This document shows, piece after piece, positions 34,801 through 51,361 of a stretch of DNA of 64,000 bases. The stretch comes from Motacilla alba alba (taxonomy: Eukaryota > Chordata > Aves > Passeriformes > Motacillidae): NCBI RefSeq assembly GCF_015832195.1, contig NC_052046.1, positions 38,530,911 to 38,594,910 on the forward strand. The letters are read 5' to 3'. A program made the position numbers and the translations under genes. How positions within the stretch are numbered: position 1 is the stretch's first letter; each line of letters starts with the position of its first letter. Under the pieces are notes generated by a model, which saw nothing but the letters and a program-made list of their open reading frames with translations, ran no database searches and was not told the DNA's origin.

Positions 34801-37800
34801 GAAGACGAAGACAAAATTGTTCCTTGCACACAGGGGCAGTCTTTCCAGTTAGACGTGCCTTCAGTTCCCTACACCGGAGCATGGAAAAGGGCGTTCATGG
34901 AAACAGTTGCAAAGCAAGATTGTTTCTGCTACATCAACTAGCAATGCAAGCCCCTGCAGGTGGTTGGCCAGCTTTTCCTCATGACCCAGCCCAGCACAGG
35001 AAGGCCAGCTGACTTTGAGCTCAGCAGTCAAAGCTCAAATTGCTGTTGCCTGACGTGTCCCTCATGGGTGGCTGTGCCCACAAAGTCTCTGCCAACAAGC
35101 AAAAGCCCAGCCTCTGCTCTCAGCCCTCAGCTCCTCAGCACCTCCAAGTCACTCTGCGGAGGGAACAGAACCCAGTGTTCTCCTGGCTGACTCCTCAGTG
35201 TTTACTGCTATTCCTCTTGTACACAGAGATACTTTGTTTACCAGATGCTCTCAAAGTAAAAGGGACTGAGGGGATGCAGGCAACAAGACATGAAAGCTCC
35301 GGCTTCTAGCAGCATGAGTAAGAAACCAGAACTAGGTTTTATCTGAACAAGCACTGTCTTGGAGGAGGGGTGGCAGGTATCCTGCCAGTTCAATGACTGG
35401 ATTTTCATGAACAAGAAAGCTTGCTCCCTTTAGTTTTGGCAAACCAAGCCAGCAGGGCCCAAATGTCTAGGCACTCTTTGAAAAGGGACCAGCCAAAGGG
35501 ACCTTGACAGGTTACAGAGGTTGGTGCACAAGTAAGCAAGAATCAGTGCTCAGCAAGAATCTCCAGACACTGCCGAGAAGCCGCAAGACCTTTCCCTTCT
35601 GCTGCTGCTGCTTGTAAGCAACTCTCAGTCCTGCATCATGTTTCACAAGAGTTAGCTCAAGATTTTCAGCACAGGCCGCCAGGTTTCACCTGAAGCATCA
35701 GCACCCTACTGACAACACTGACATATAAGAGCCTTGGATTCTGAAAATGCCACGTCAAACTACTTGGCCAAGCAAGATTGATGTTCAGATGCACCAAAGG
35801 AGAAACCAAAACCAGAGGGAAATCCCCGGTTTCAGCAAACATCTCACGGATTCCTTAGCGCTCCTGTCAGTGCCAAGATGGCTTGCTTTGCAGTTGGCAC
35901 AGGAATGTGCAGGGGGTCCTAGGCAGGCGCCCAGAAAGAGCTTTGACAGCGAGAGCTGTCAGAAAAGTAACATTCAGGTCACAGTGTCCTTTTCTTTTTT
36001 CTCATGTCTCTTTGCTTCTCTGTCTGAGAGACACCAGCAGCACATTCAGGAGGCAGTAAATCCTGACTTAACGCTCACCACCTTTGTCATTCCAGGCCTT
36101 CAATAATGTCCCACCCAGGGGCTCCTCCCTGCCTTTACCTGGCCTCTGCCAGCTGCTTGGCAAGGCCTCGTAGGTCCCGCTCCATGCCTGCCAATCGGGC
36201 TTCCAGGGCAGCGTTCTCTTGTGCCTGCGCCGCCTTCTCTCTGCACACCTGCGACAGTGTGTGCCCGTGGTGAGAGAACTCCTGCAGCAGCTTCTCCAGA
36301 CCCCTGTGGACTGCCCGCTGCCGGCGGCAAGCCTGGAAGCGGAGGGGGCACCATTTTTCAAGAGGAACAACAACAACAACTACAACAACAACAACACAGT
36401 CTCAGGCTTGGCTTGCTGCCAGAAGCAGCATTCGGGGTGGTCTTGCTAGGGGCAGCTCCCTGTCCCACAGGTGCTGCCTAGCAATAAGGTCAGCATACCT
36501 TTGGCACTGCCAGAGGAACCTCTTCCTTCAGCAGGTCCCTCTGAAGCTGCGGTTCCTCTGCTGTCTCTGCTGCCACTTCCAAAGGCCTCTCTCGCGAGGA
36601 GTGGCGCCTGCTCTCAAATGCAGCCAGCTCCTTCCATCTAGGACAAACAGACAGACAAACAAGCCTTTAGTTGCAACACGGGCTCCTTGCAAGACCAGCA
36701 CCACATCCCATGTCCCACACAGGGCAGTCTCAGGGGCTTCCAACAGCCCTCCAATTCCACCTCAAGAGGATGCTGGAATTCCCTCTCTAGACCAGCATCT
36801 AGACCAGCATCACCTTTTCATCAGGTGAAAGAGTCACCGGTGGGGAAGTCAAACTAGCTTCCAGGAGCCACAAAACATTTCCAGAAAGCTCAGGTACTCT
36901 CAGCTTAACAGCCTCCTGCCTGCTAGGTCTTATGCTCCTCTCCGATACAGTGGATCCCAGATTGCAAAAGTTCTGCTTTGGCTAAGAGAGGCTTGGTAAG
37001 TCCAGATGAGGACTCCCACAATTACTCCGGCTGTCACTAGTGCAAGAAGGAAAGAGCCTGCAAGCTGGAGCCTGGGCAGGAGGTGGGTACAAATTTCCAA
37101 TCCAATAATCAAAGGATCCCAAGATGCTTTCGGCTGGCAGGGACCCCTGGAAGCCTCTAGGCGCATCTTCAGCTCCAAGCACTTGCGGTCAGCTATGGCA
37201 TCTGGACAGGCTGCTCAAGGCTCTGTCCAGCTGGGGCTTCCAAATTGCCAAGGGCTGAATCTGCACATGATCTTTGAGGCACTTGTTCTGCTGCCTTTGC
37301 GGTTCAAAGCTCTGCTGTCCATAAACCCAGCCTGAAGCTCCCTTGCTTTCACTCTGGTCCAGTCCAGCACACTTTTTGTCAAGGTTTGAGAAGCGAGTCC
37401 CAGGAGGCAGCTGTGCTCTAGGTGGCTTGGCAGCCAGACCTGCGCACGGGTTGCCTTCCCCCGTCTGTGCTGAGCGACTCGAACCATGAGAAAGCCAAAT
37501 TTCTTCTTTGACTCTGGGCCTTCTAAAGCCCAGCAATGCCCACCCCTGCTCAGAGGAAGCGAGAGAGCTTGACACACACCTGAACTCCCGGGTGCTGCAC
37601 ACTCTATCTGCGCTCTCCTGCCGCTCTGCCTTTCCCGCCTGGGCCGAGGAGTCCTGAGTGGCAGGAAGCTCTCCTAGCGGGGCCTGCAAGGAATGGGCAG
37701 GGAAAAAAGCACAAACAAGCAATAAGGAGCAGGGAAGTGTGCTCTTGAGAGAGCTGGAAGAAGCAGCAACGGAGACACAGCTGACCTGAAGGCAAAAGCT

Positions 37801-39957
37801 GTTGTGTGGGGGATTTTATGTGGGTAACCAACTAACCCTGTGTTGCTTTGAAAGTCTCCCAATGGAAGCAGGGCACATTTCCCTGCTCAGCTCTGGTCAA
37901 AAGGCTTCCCCTCAGGATTTCTAGCATTAGGAAGCAGCTAATAGGAACTGCATTCCAGCCCTTCAGAGACGGACCTGGTCTCTGCCATGCAGAGCTGCTC
38001 AGGATTCTTCTCAGCAAACTTGGGCCATGTCAAAGTTGAGGGGGTAGTCAAAGCAGTGACTGTGACTACTTAGACAGTGCGTGGAGATGGGCAAGTCCCT
38101 GCAGCAACGGTGGCTCCCCCGAACCCCTCAAGGCTGCGAACTGCGCCTGGGCACCGCTCTCTCTGCTGGAAGCAGGGAGCCTGCACAGACACTGTGCACA
38201 ACGGGGCTGACTTCCTCAGCAGCAGCACTAAAGGACACCATGCTACCGCCCATGTAACACCAAGGGAAGTTCACAGGCCCTGTCAGAATGGCAGGAAAAT
38301 GATGCCTGGACAATGGCAGGAAAATGTGAGAGCTCAGACCCCATTTCCCTCGTGCCAGCGGCTGGGATGAAGCGCTAGGTCAAGGCAGGACTCCAGCCCG
38401 CAGCATCTTCAGCCACAAAGGGCAAGTGCTGCCTGCTCAGAAACTTGCAGCTCTGCACTGCACCAAAGCTCTGCACTGAACCAACCAAAGCTGCCACTGA
38501 CTGGTTCAGGATGCTCAGGCCCTGGACTGGCAACGCGTGGAGGTTTATCGTCCTTTGCCTCCCCTTTAGCCTCTGGAGGAAGAGAGCGAGCCAGAGCAGG
38601 TTCAGCTGCTGCTGCTGCTGCTGCTGTGGTGCTCTGCAGACAGACAGCAGCGTGAGGGACAGGGAGCAAGGTGTCATAGAGAACCTTATTTCTCCTGAGC
38701 TCTACCACCAGCGGTCCTAAGGAGAAGTCATTCATTTCCATACAAGTGGGATCCTCAGTCACTAAAATCTCATTTCAAGTGAGCTGATGAGACTACCCTT
38801 TGGGCAGGACTGCATATGCTTCTGAGGGAGATATTTCAGCCAGGCTACAATCAGCACACAGCTTTCTGTCTGCAAGACTTGGCTTTCATTAGTTAAAACC
38901 TCTTCAAGGGTAAAGCAGGAAACTGATGGAATCCTTTTGGTAGTGCTCATGCAGGTGTGGACTGATGTGGACTTTCTTTCGGCCTGCCAGCCTGGCACTC
39001 AACTACAACAGGCTTGCTCCACAATGCTCAGACACCAGGAATGCCAAGGGTGCCCGTCCCACTCACCGAACCGTAGACTTGACTCCTTCCACCTCGGAGG
39101 CGACCTGCCGGGGGCAAGGGAAAAGGAACCAGGTGCTGTTAGGAAACTGCTGGTGTGGAGGAATCCCACAGAACAAGGCCACCCAAGCAGAGAGCGTTTT
39201 CCTTTCACAAGCTCCCTACCAGGAGCAGCAGTTCTGTAGCACAGCAAGCAAGACTGCCGGCCAGTAGCCTAGGCTGTGTCTACCTTTTGCTCGGCTTGAC
39301 CGCTAAGGAACTAGAAACTTGGCTGGGAAGATACAAATTGTTCCTTTGCAGTCAGTGCCTACGTTGGAGCTCATTGTCCAGCCTACAGCAAAAGCAGCCT
39401 TCTTCTCCTCTCTTTCCTGGACTTTCTTTTCTTTTTGTAAATTGCATGCAGCATGTCCCGCGTGGTTGCTGTAAGCAATTCCCCACAAAAGCTTCCACCA
39501 AGCCCCCGTTAGCGCTTGCAGCTTTGTTTGGACACGGCACAGGCCCAGCTCTGGGGTTCAGGAGCCCACACAATCTGCTCAGCAGTTTGCCCTTCAGCGC
39601 AAAGCCAATCCCTCGCGTAGCACACAGAGGAGGTGCAGGTCCTTTAAGGAGGCAATGCAGAAAAAAGATGCCTTCCCTCAGTTCCTGAGAGAACCACACA
39701 GTTTTTACAAGGACACCTGCAAAACTCTCCCGGTCTGCATTTTGGAACTTGTCCACACCCTGCTGGGCAAGGGATACCCCCTTTTTGGCTGAAACTGTTG
39801 GCAGGAGCTTTACCAAACTTATGGCATCTTTATGGCACTTTTCTTTCAATGTGCTGCCCCAGGGAAAAACCTTCTACTTACGTCTCAGACCGTTAATAAT
39901 TTTGCGGGCTGACACCGACGAAAAAGCCCTGCCGACTGCTCTACGGACTTGCTCCAT
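31792..39957 (-). CDS. CEP250 (C-Nap1)-like coiled-coil protein, copy A
   Basis: Eleven minus-strand exons: 39882-39957 (ATG), 39067-39104, 37580-37683, 36499-36637, 36139-36332, 34662-34789, 34294-34463, 33419-33490, 32956-33078, 32551-32685, 31792-31974 (TGA). Their sum is 1362 bases, exactly 454 codons, and each exon phase fits the next. The start has a good Kozak context (A at -3, G at +4) and reads MEQVRRAVGRAFSS. The middle is colinear, as I recall it, with vertebrate CEP250: REKAAQAQENAALEARLAGM, LQSSLLEAQRRVSELEVTRS, ATRAQEVILEDVKGLRHEL, then NQSRQQLEQLRQQLNEER and KDKMQAELQEAWRRM. CEP250 is a centrosome-linker protein of over 2000 residues, so this is a truncated derivative with a new N-terminus and a Ser-rich C-terminus (SMSSSPRSSQESEKPC). 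The end of exon 8 is the weakest call: reading through gives a stop at 33350. Role unknown; centrosomal location is inference. Confidence 0.75.
34790..36138. other. CEP250-like intron, no feature seen
   Basis: Intron between the fifth and sixth exons of the CEP250-like model. Copy B has an 11-base insertion here (near 57342). No further exon or repeat was recognised. Confidence 0.5.
36367..36395. repeat. (CAA)n microsatellite
   Basis: CAA repeats with one CTA interruption, just upstream (in gene orientation) of the 36139-36332 exon acceptor. The gene strand reads TTG repeats there, which could serve as part of the polypyrimidine tract. Confidence 0.9.
38502..38633 (-). CDS. Possible optional exon, PAK-linker-like, copy A
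   Basis: Symmetric 132-base ORF segment (phase 0 at both ends) in the second intron of the CEP250-like gene. Acceptor ctgtctgcag, donor gtcagt. It encodes seven Ala from GCT/CAG-type repeats (38605-38626), then LPPEAKGEAKDDKPPRVASP and GPEHPEP. The spacing PP-x-V-x-x-P-x-PEH recalls the acidic/proline linker before the kinase domain of PAK1-3 (PPPVIAPRPEH). It could be a displaced PAK-like 5' exon, an optional CEP250-like exon, or chance low-complexity similarity. Copy B has lost the GT donor. Confidence 0.3.
38670..38930 (-). repeat. Inverted homologue of 42850-43095
   Basis: Read on the minus strand, this segment shares 'cctggctgaaatatctcc', 'tcagaagc' and 'gagctcaggagaaataagg' in the same order with the plus strand at 42930-43092. 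The homology is diverged but clear, and inverted. Confidence 0.8.
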
Positions 39958-40018
39958 CGTTGCAGCAGGGCTGCTTCAGTCGTCGGGCCACAAAACAAAG
40001 ATGGAAGCAAAACCCACT

Positions 40019-40266
40019 TGCAGCAGTCCCCAGACTGTGCAAGGAAAAGAGGAAAAAAGGACACCCGCAGCAATCTGCGGACTGTACACACAGAAGGGAA
40101 AAAACAAAAGACACCTGCACAAGTCTGCAGACCGTACAACAAAAAAAGGAAAGTAAAAGGACACCTGTACGTGTCTGCAGACCCTACAACCGCAGGGGAA
40201 ACAAAAGGATGCCTACACGAGTCCGCAGACTCGTACAACGGCAGGCAAAAGAAAAAGACTCCCTTT
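40019..40266. repeat. Minisatellite, about five 48-51 bp units
   Basis: Five imperfect units, each with a core like 'gtctgcagac' then 'gtacaac', an A/G-rich stretch, and 'gacacc'. It begins about 60 bases upstream (in gene orientation) of the CEP250-like ATG, so it lies in the promoter or 5' UTR. The long ORFs on both strands here are products of the repeat. The same array in copy B differs by very few bases. Confidence 0.9.
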
Positions 40267-41511
40267 TCAGGGCACAGACTGTTGCCTGAGAGCTCCTCAA
40301 GACAGGATCCTCCTGCAACGAGAATGCCAAGAGCTGTTCTGGACGCCGAGGCCTTGCGTGCACCAGGGCAACCTCCTGCTGACAAGGCTGTGACGTGGCA
40401 TTCCTCTGCTGACATCACAATAGCAGCAGCTCTGGGTTGCTCTGTGAATTCATGCCTAGCAACTGGACCTTCTCTACAGCTCTTTGCAAAAGAGAGCCCA
40501 GAAAAGTTCTCCTCTGTCCCAAAGCAGCACAATCCTCTCTTTCAGTCCATAACCCATAGCTCAAGGGATCCAAAAGTAACGCAAAGCAGACACCAAGCGC
40601 ACACAGCCGGTACTTTGGCCACCAATGCTTCTGACTAAAACAAGCAAGCCTTGCTTAAACTCTATGGATGAAATCACGCTTTGGTAATATGCCTGGGAGT
40701 TCCCTGAATTGGAATGCCTGTCCTTCCTGCCCATTTACTACGTGGCTAACATCTACCAGAAAACTCTAGGGCTCGCTCAAGGACGAACAACACCTTAGTG
40801 GGGAAAAAAATCCGAGTAACAAACTACCCATATGTGTTTGCATGACACTGGACACAGCGTTTGTCTGGTCAATATGACAGGGACACATCCTCTGCACGGG
40901 GCAGTGCCCGTGTCCTCTGCATGGCAGGGGGTGCCCTTGGGGCAGCCCTCACTCTGTGGGTGCGCGCATGGGCGCATTTGCTCGTTCTCTTCACCTCCAG
41001 CAGCTCCCAAGCCAGCCCTTGTCCTGAAAAAGTTCTTTGTCCAACACTGAAGGCACTCCTGGTGCCTTTGCAGAAACCCACTCCCTTGGGCTGCTGGGAA
41101 ACCTGCAAGGTCAGATTCCTCCGTGGAAGTGGCTGTTAAATCTCTCTCCTGCCCGCAGTGGATACTGCACAGTGCTCCATGTTTCAGTCCTTTGCTGCAC
41201 TCTCATTTCTGCCCTGCAGGAGCTGAGTACATTGATCCTGCTTTTCCTGGGCTAACTTAGTCTTTTTTCGGCATGGCATAGCTCACAGAACTGCAGACTC
41301 CATGTCTGCTGGGGACGGTTGCAAGCACCAAGCGGGGCAAACGATCCAAAGGGCAGGTTCTGTGCCATTCTCCTGTGTCATTTCATTCTAGACTTTGTCA
41401 CAACGTTACACGGGAAGGAGCAAACAGGTTGCAGTGCCACAGGTAACAGGAGAAGGTCAGGGACAGGAGTTCAGCCCATGGCTACAGGAAGCAGAGGAAT
41501 TTGCAAGGCAG
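40267..41511. other. Distal part of copy A, no gene supported
   Basis: Upstream flank of the CEP250-like gene. ORFs of up to about 90 codons occur on both strands, without recognisable similarity. The segment ends at the A/B similarity border, 'gaggaatttgca'. Confidence 0.5.
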
Positions 41512-42850
41512 GTGCGTGCTGGAGATGCTGGAGGCCTGCCAAGCTGCCTGCTCCTGTCTTGCTGCGGAAACCCTGAAGTGCAGTGCTCTTGAGAACAATA
41601 CTTGGGCCTAAATCCTACTGGAATCAGCATTTCTTGGAGGGATTGGCATTTGCTGAGGAGCGGCTTACCCTGCTCATCTTTTTGACTATTAACCCAGGCC
41701 ATGTTTCAGAAAGGAGGAACCTAAGCAAGTCTCTGGAGTTTCCTGGAAGAAACAAAGCCCTGTGACAGCAAGCAGCATTCCCAGGCTGCTCCCACAGGGA
41801 GAATCCCATCAAGCCGAAGACTCTGGAGAAAGGGGTGACTGTCATTTTGATCTACGTTGGCCTGCAATGGCAAGGTGCTGGACATGAAGGTAAGGGCCAC
41901 AAAGTATCCTCATGTCCTATTCCTGCATCTTTTGGGGAACTATGGGAATCCTGCCTCCACCTGTGAGGAACTCAGCCTGAGAACTAATACTTCCTTTCTG
42001 GTTTGGCTTTTGTCTTTTTTGCTGTCAGACAGCAGCTCTTTGCAACATCAGCCGAGCCTGCCCCCAGCCTGCCTGATTGGACTCTGTCGGCAAAGGCATT
42101 GCAGGAAGTCCGGAGAGGAGGCAGCGGTGCTTGAGGAGGCTTTGCGCCCCGCCAGCTCAGCGCAGGACTGGCAATCCAAAAGCCTCAATGCTGCACTCCT
42201 TGGGAACATTCCCTTCCTGGGCAGCCCGCGCTTAAGCTGTGCCTTGCCCTGGTGCTGTCCATTGCCCTGGCGCTGTGCCTTGCGGACGGACAGTCCCGTT
42301 TGCGGCTCCGCAGCTGCCCGAGGCGCTCTCCCCTCACAGAGGGGCCCCGCCGCGCCCCGGGCGCCCCTGGCGGCTGCCGCGCCCCGCCCGCCCCGCGCAG
42401 GGGCGCTCCCCTCCTCTGGCGCCGCCCAGCGGCAGCCGCCCCTCACTGCAGGCACGGAGGCGGGATCGGGCCCTGCTGCTCGTCCTGTCACTCGGGTCCC
42501 TCCTTTCCAAGAGCCAAGAAGGCCTGAAAGGAGGCGTTTTGCAACGGTGTCCCTCTCCTTTTCTTTTTGGGGGCCGGAACTCTGCCCTGAAGGTGGCCCT
42601 AGTGTGTCCATAAGTGCTGGAGCAGGAAAAGTCCCCTTCCTTCTCCCACCACCTGTCATTACTGGCTCAAAAGCACCGCCCAGCTGTGGAAGGAGAAACA
42701 GCCCGTGGCACAGTGGTGCCATCCCTGCCCAGCCGGGGCTCCCGGGCACAGCAGCAGAGGCAGCAGCAGCGGCAGCGCTTGCCTTGGCTTCAGCTGTGAA
42801 GGCTCTGTGAAACTTCAGCGTCCACATCAGGAGGAATAAAGGGATCACAG
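41512..42850. other. Spacer unique to the A/B junction, CpG-rich core
   Basis: Absent from the B/C junction. Bases about 42290-42490 are very GC- and CpG-rich and resemble a small CpG island. Long overlapping ORFs on both strands (317 and 266 codons) come from this composition. Songbird PIM1-like proteins have Ala/Pro/Arg-rich N-termini, so part of this stretch may be the former 5' exon of the PIM-like gene that follows (inference). Confidence 0.5.
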
Positions 42851-43095
42851 TCGATTTTCAAATTTTCCATTTCAGAGGCTTTATTAAGATAAAAGTTGAG
42901 ATCTTCAGACAGAAGACTGATTGCTTATTGCAGCCTGGCTGAAATATCTCCTTCAGAAGCCCACCTAGTACTGTCTAATGGGTCTCATGGGCCTGTTTGA
43001 AGTTTCTTTTAAAGACACAGATTTCACTTTCTTTCAAAATTTGCTTTTTCTCACTAGGAGAGCTGGTGATAGAGCTCAGGAGAAATAAGGTGTCC
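42850..43095 (+). repeat. Inverted homologue of 38670-38930
   Basis: Plus-strand partner of the minus-strand segment in copy A. It ends in an exon-like piece (acceptor ctcactag, then GELVIELRRNK, then gtgtcc). The A partner reads PLVVELRRNK with a weaker gttctc donor. Confidence 0.8.
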
Positions 43096-43149
43096 CATTC
43101 AGAGGGGGCTGCAAGGCCCAGGGCGCTTGAGGGGCGGTCGGGGGCCTAT

Positions 43150-44050
43150 CCTGGGCCCGGGCCGTGCGCCGCCAGCCATGTTTGGCCCGCAGGGAAGGCG
43201 CAGGAGACCCTGCAGGGGCAAAACCGCCCCCGACCGACTGGCGGATGGCACCCCAGTGAGTGGGGATGTGGGCGGAGGGCAGAGGAGGGTGAGGGTGGAG
43301 GAGGATGGGGCTCATAGCGGGCAGCAAGCTCAGCCCGCTGCTCCCCTTGGCTAGCAGGTGGCCATCAAATGTGTGTCAGGGGATTGCATCTGTCATTGGG
43401 GCGAGCTGGTGAGGGAGAGGGGTCAGCAGCAGAAACCGGGGCGTGCTGGGCGGGGTAAACCGAGGCCCGGCAGGATAGAAGCTGCCAGGATGCCTCGAGG
43501 GAGAGCAGAGGGAGATTAGTGGAGGGCACAGAGCATCCCGGGCTGGCTGAGAGCTTCCAGACCCTTGGCACGGCATCGGCCCCACTGCCGGCATTGCGGT
43601 CTTCCCGCAGCCCAACGGCACTTGTGTGTCCCTGGAAAGCGAGCTGCTGGACAAGATGTCCACTGGGATGCATGGTGTTGTCCAGCTCCTGGATTGGTTT
43701 GAGCTCTGCCAAAACTTCTTGCTGGCGATGAAGCGCCCAGAGCGATCCCAGGACCTCTTTGCTTTCACTATGGTGCGAGCATTGCTGTCGGAAGACTGGT
43801 GCAGGGGCTGTTCCGCCACGTGCTGGAGGCCGTGCGGCACTGCAGCAGCTGTGAGGTCCTGCACAGGGACATCAAACCTGACAACATCTGCCTCCACCTG
43901 GCCAGCGGGCAGGCAAAATGATGGACTTTGGCTGTGGCACCTACCTCCAAGCTTGCACACAACTTGTAGTTAAGCCCACCCAGGGCTTTGCTCACCGTCC
44001 CGGCATCTCATGCATCAGCCACTCATGGCCCGACCTGGGTGTGGCACTGG
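43150..44050 (+). pseudogene. PIM-like Ser/Thr kinase pseudogene
   Basis: Order of PIM-family pieces: RLADGTP ending at a donor (43255); exon 43358-43408 encoding VAIKCVSGDCICHWGEL with intact splice sites; exon from 43611 encoding PNGTCVSLESELLDK, GVVQLLDWFELCQNFLLAM and KRPERSQDLF. The exon border before PNGT matches PIM1. A frameshift after LLSED (about 43795) leads into VLEAVRHCSSCEVLHRDIKP. A second near 43917 precedes MDFGCGTYLQ. The glycine loop is not recognisable and the C-lobe decays after about 44050. PIM kinases are constitutively active survival kinases; this copy cannot encode one. Confidence 0.85.
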
Positions 44051-44132
44051 ACATTCCCCCTTTGTGTTGCCAGTCATGGGTACACCAGTGAGCCACAGAG
44101 ATCGGCCTGTAATTGTCAAGGAAGTGAATCTG

Positions 44133-44565
44133 CCAACTAGCTTGAGGGTTTCTAGGATTTTTCTTCCGCATCTGGCTCTGAGCTGGCATTGGAGAAAGTA
44201 ATGCTGAAGTGCTCCTGGTCATGTGCTCCACAGCTCCAATTGATTCTCTGTATGTTTCCTTCTTTTTCATTTGAAAAGCACCTCGAGGGCAGATTTACAT
44301 GGTGCGGACCCACGTGATCTGCAGAAGGAATAGTAAAACAATACCAGTCCTGAAAACAACACCAGTAGGAAACCAGCCCCAAAGGCAATCAAGTTCTCTG
44401 TAGTATTGTGTCTCAAGTGATTGCTGACAAGCAATCAGGAGTCTGAAGGGAATCTAGAAAGCCCACTATTCTGATCAATTTGGCCACACTAGCACACATG
44501 CAGTACACTGCACGATGGGACAAAGAATGCACAGGATGTTCCCAGCAGCTTCAGGCACCCCTCAG
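44133..44565. repeat. Module R, copy 3
   Basis: Resembles 22171-22870 but lacks about 280 bases of its middle; 'ctagcacacatgcagtacactgc' bridges the gap. Similarity to copy A is moderate up to about 44510, then becomes near-perfect. The near-identical duplication therefore starts inside this module. Confidence 0.8.
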
Positions 44566-44967
44566 CAGCCTGACATGCAGCCCTCTCCCACAGCTCTAGC
44601 CTGGCTCTGCAGGTGGCTTCCTGTGGGACCTCCCTCCTGCTGAGACACAGCTCTTGCCCTCCCATTCTCTTCAGGCCTGCAATGCCACTCCTGCCTTCCC
44701 CAGATCTGCACATCAGTAGTGGCTTTGTGCCCTCCAGCAATGCTGGCCTAAGCAGAAATTCAGAAGGAGGATGGGAGCAGATGGGAGAAAAGGAGATGCC
44801 ACCTTCCTTTCCCCCCCTGTCTCAGCCTGCCTGTCTCCTGGGCCCTCTCTCCTCAGGACTTCTGCCTGTTCTCAGAGGCTCCGAGGTTCTCAAAGTGCTG
44901 AAGTGGTCCTTGTCATCTCCTCTGCTTCCTGCCCTACTTTGCTGCAGGCATGTCAGCAATCGGGCTG

Positions 44968-51361
<6,394 letters not shown>

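Noticed and set aside
34177..34941. 254-codon plus-strand ORF, repeated in copy B
   Set aside because: It lies antisense to two well-supported CEP250-like exons. Long antisense ORFs are expected from Glu/Gln/Leu-rich coiled-coil codons, and no family was recognised.
38375..38677. Poly-Gln minus-strand ORF
   Set aside because: Alternative frame of the GCT/CAG repeat; the poly-Ala frame fits the neighbouring exon phases better.
39352..39849. 165-codon minus-strand ORF conserved in copy B
   Set aside because: It lies in the first intron of the CEP250-like gene, has no recognisable motif, and conservation only reflects the recent duplication.
40019..40266. CRISPR-like array
   Set aside because: Units are imperfect, have no unique spacers of constant length, and the genome is a vertebrate. 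It is a minisatellite.
39885..40532. 215-codon minus-strand and 229-codon plus-strand ORFs
   Set aside because: Both run through the minisatellite and show its periodicity. The first exon of the CEP250-like gene overlaps in a different frame.
41857..42810. 317-codon plus-strand and 266-codon minus-strand ORFs
   Set aside because: Overlapping ORFs on both strands of a very GC-rich stretch, with Ala/Pro/Arg-rich translations. Only a small part might be a former PIM-like 5' exon.
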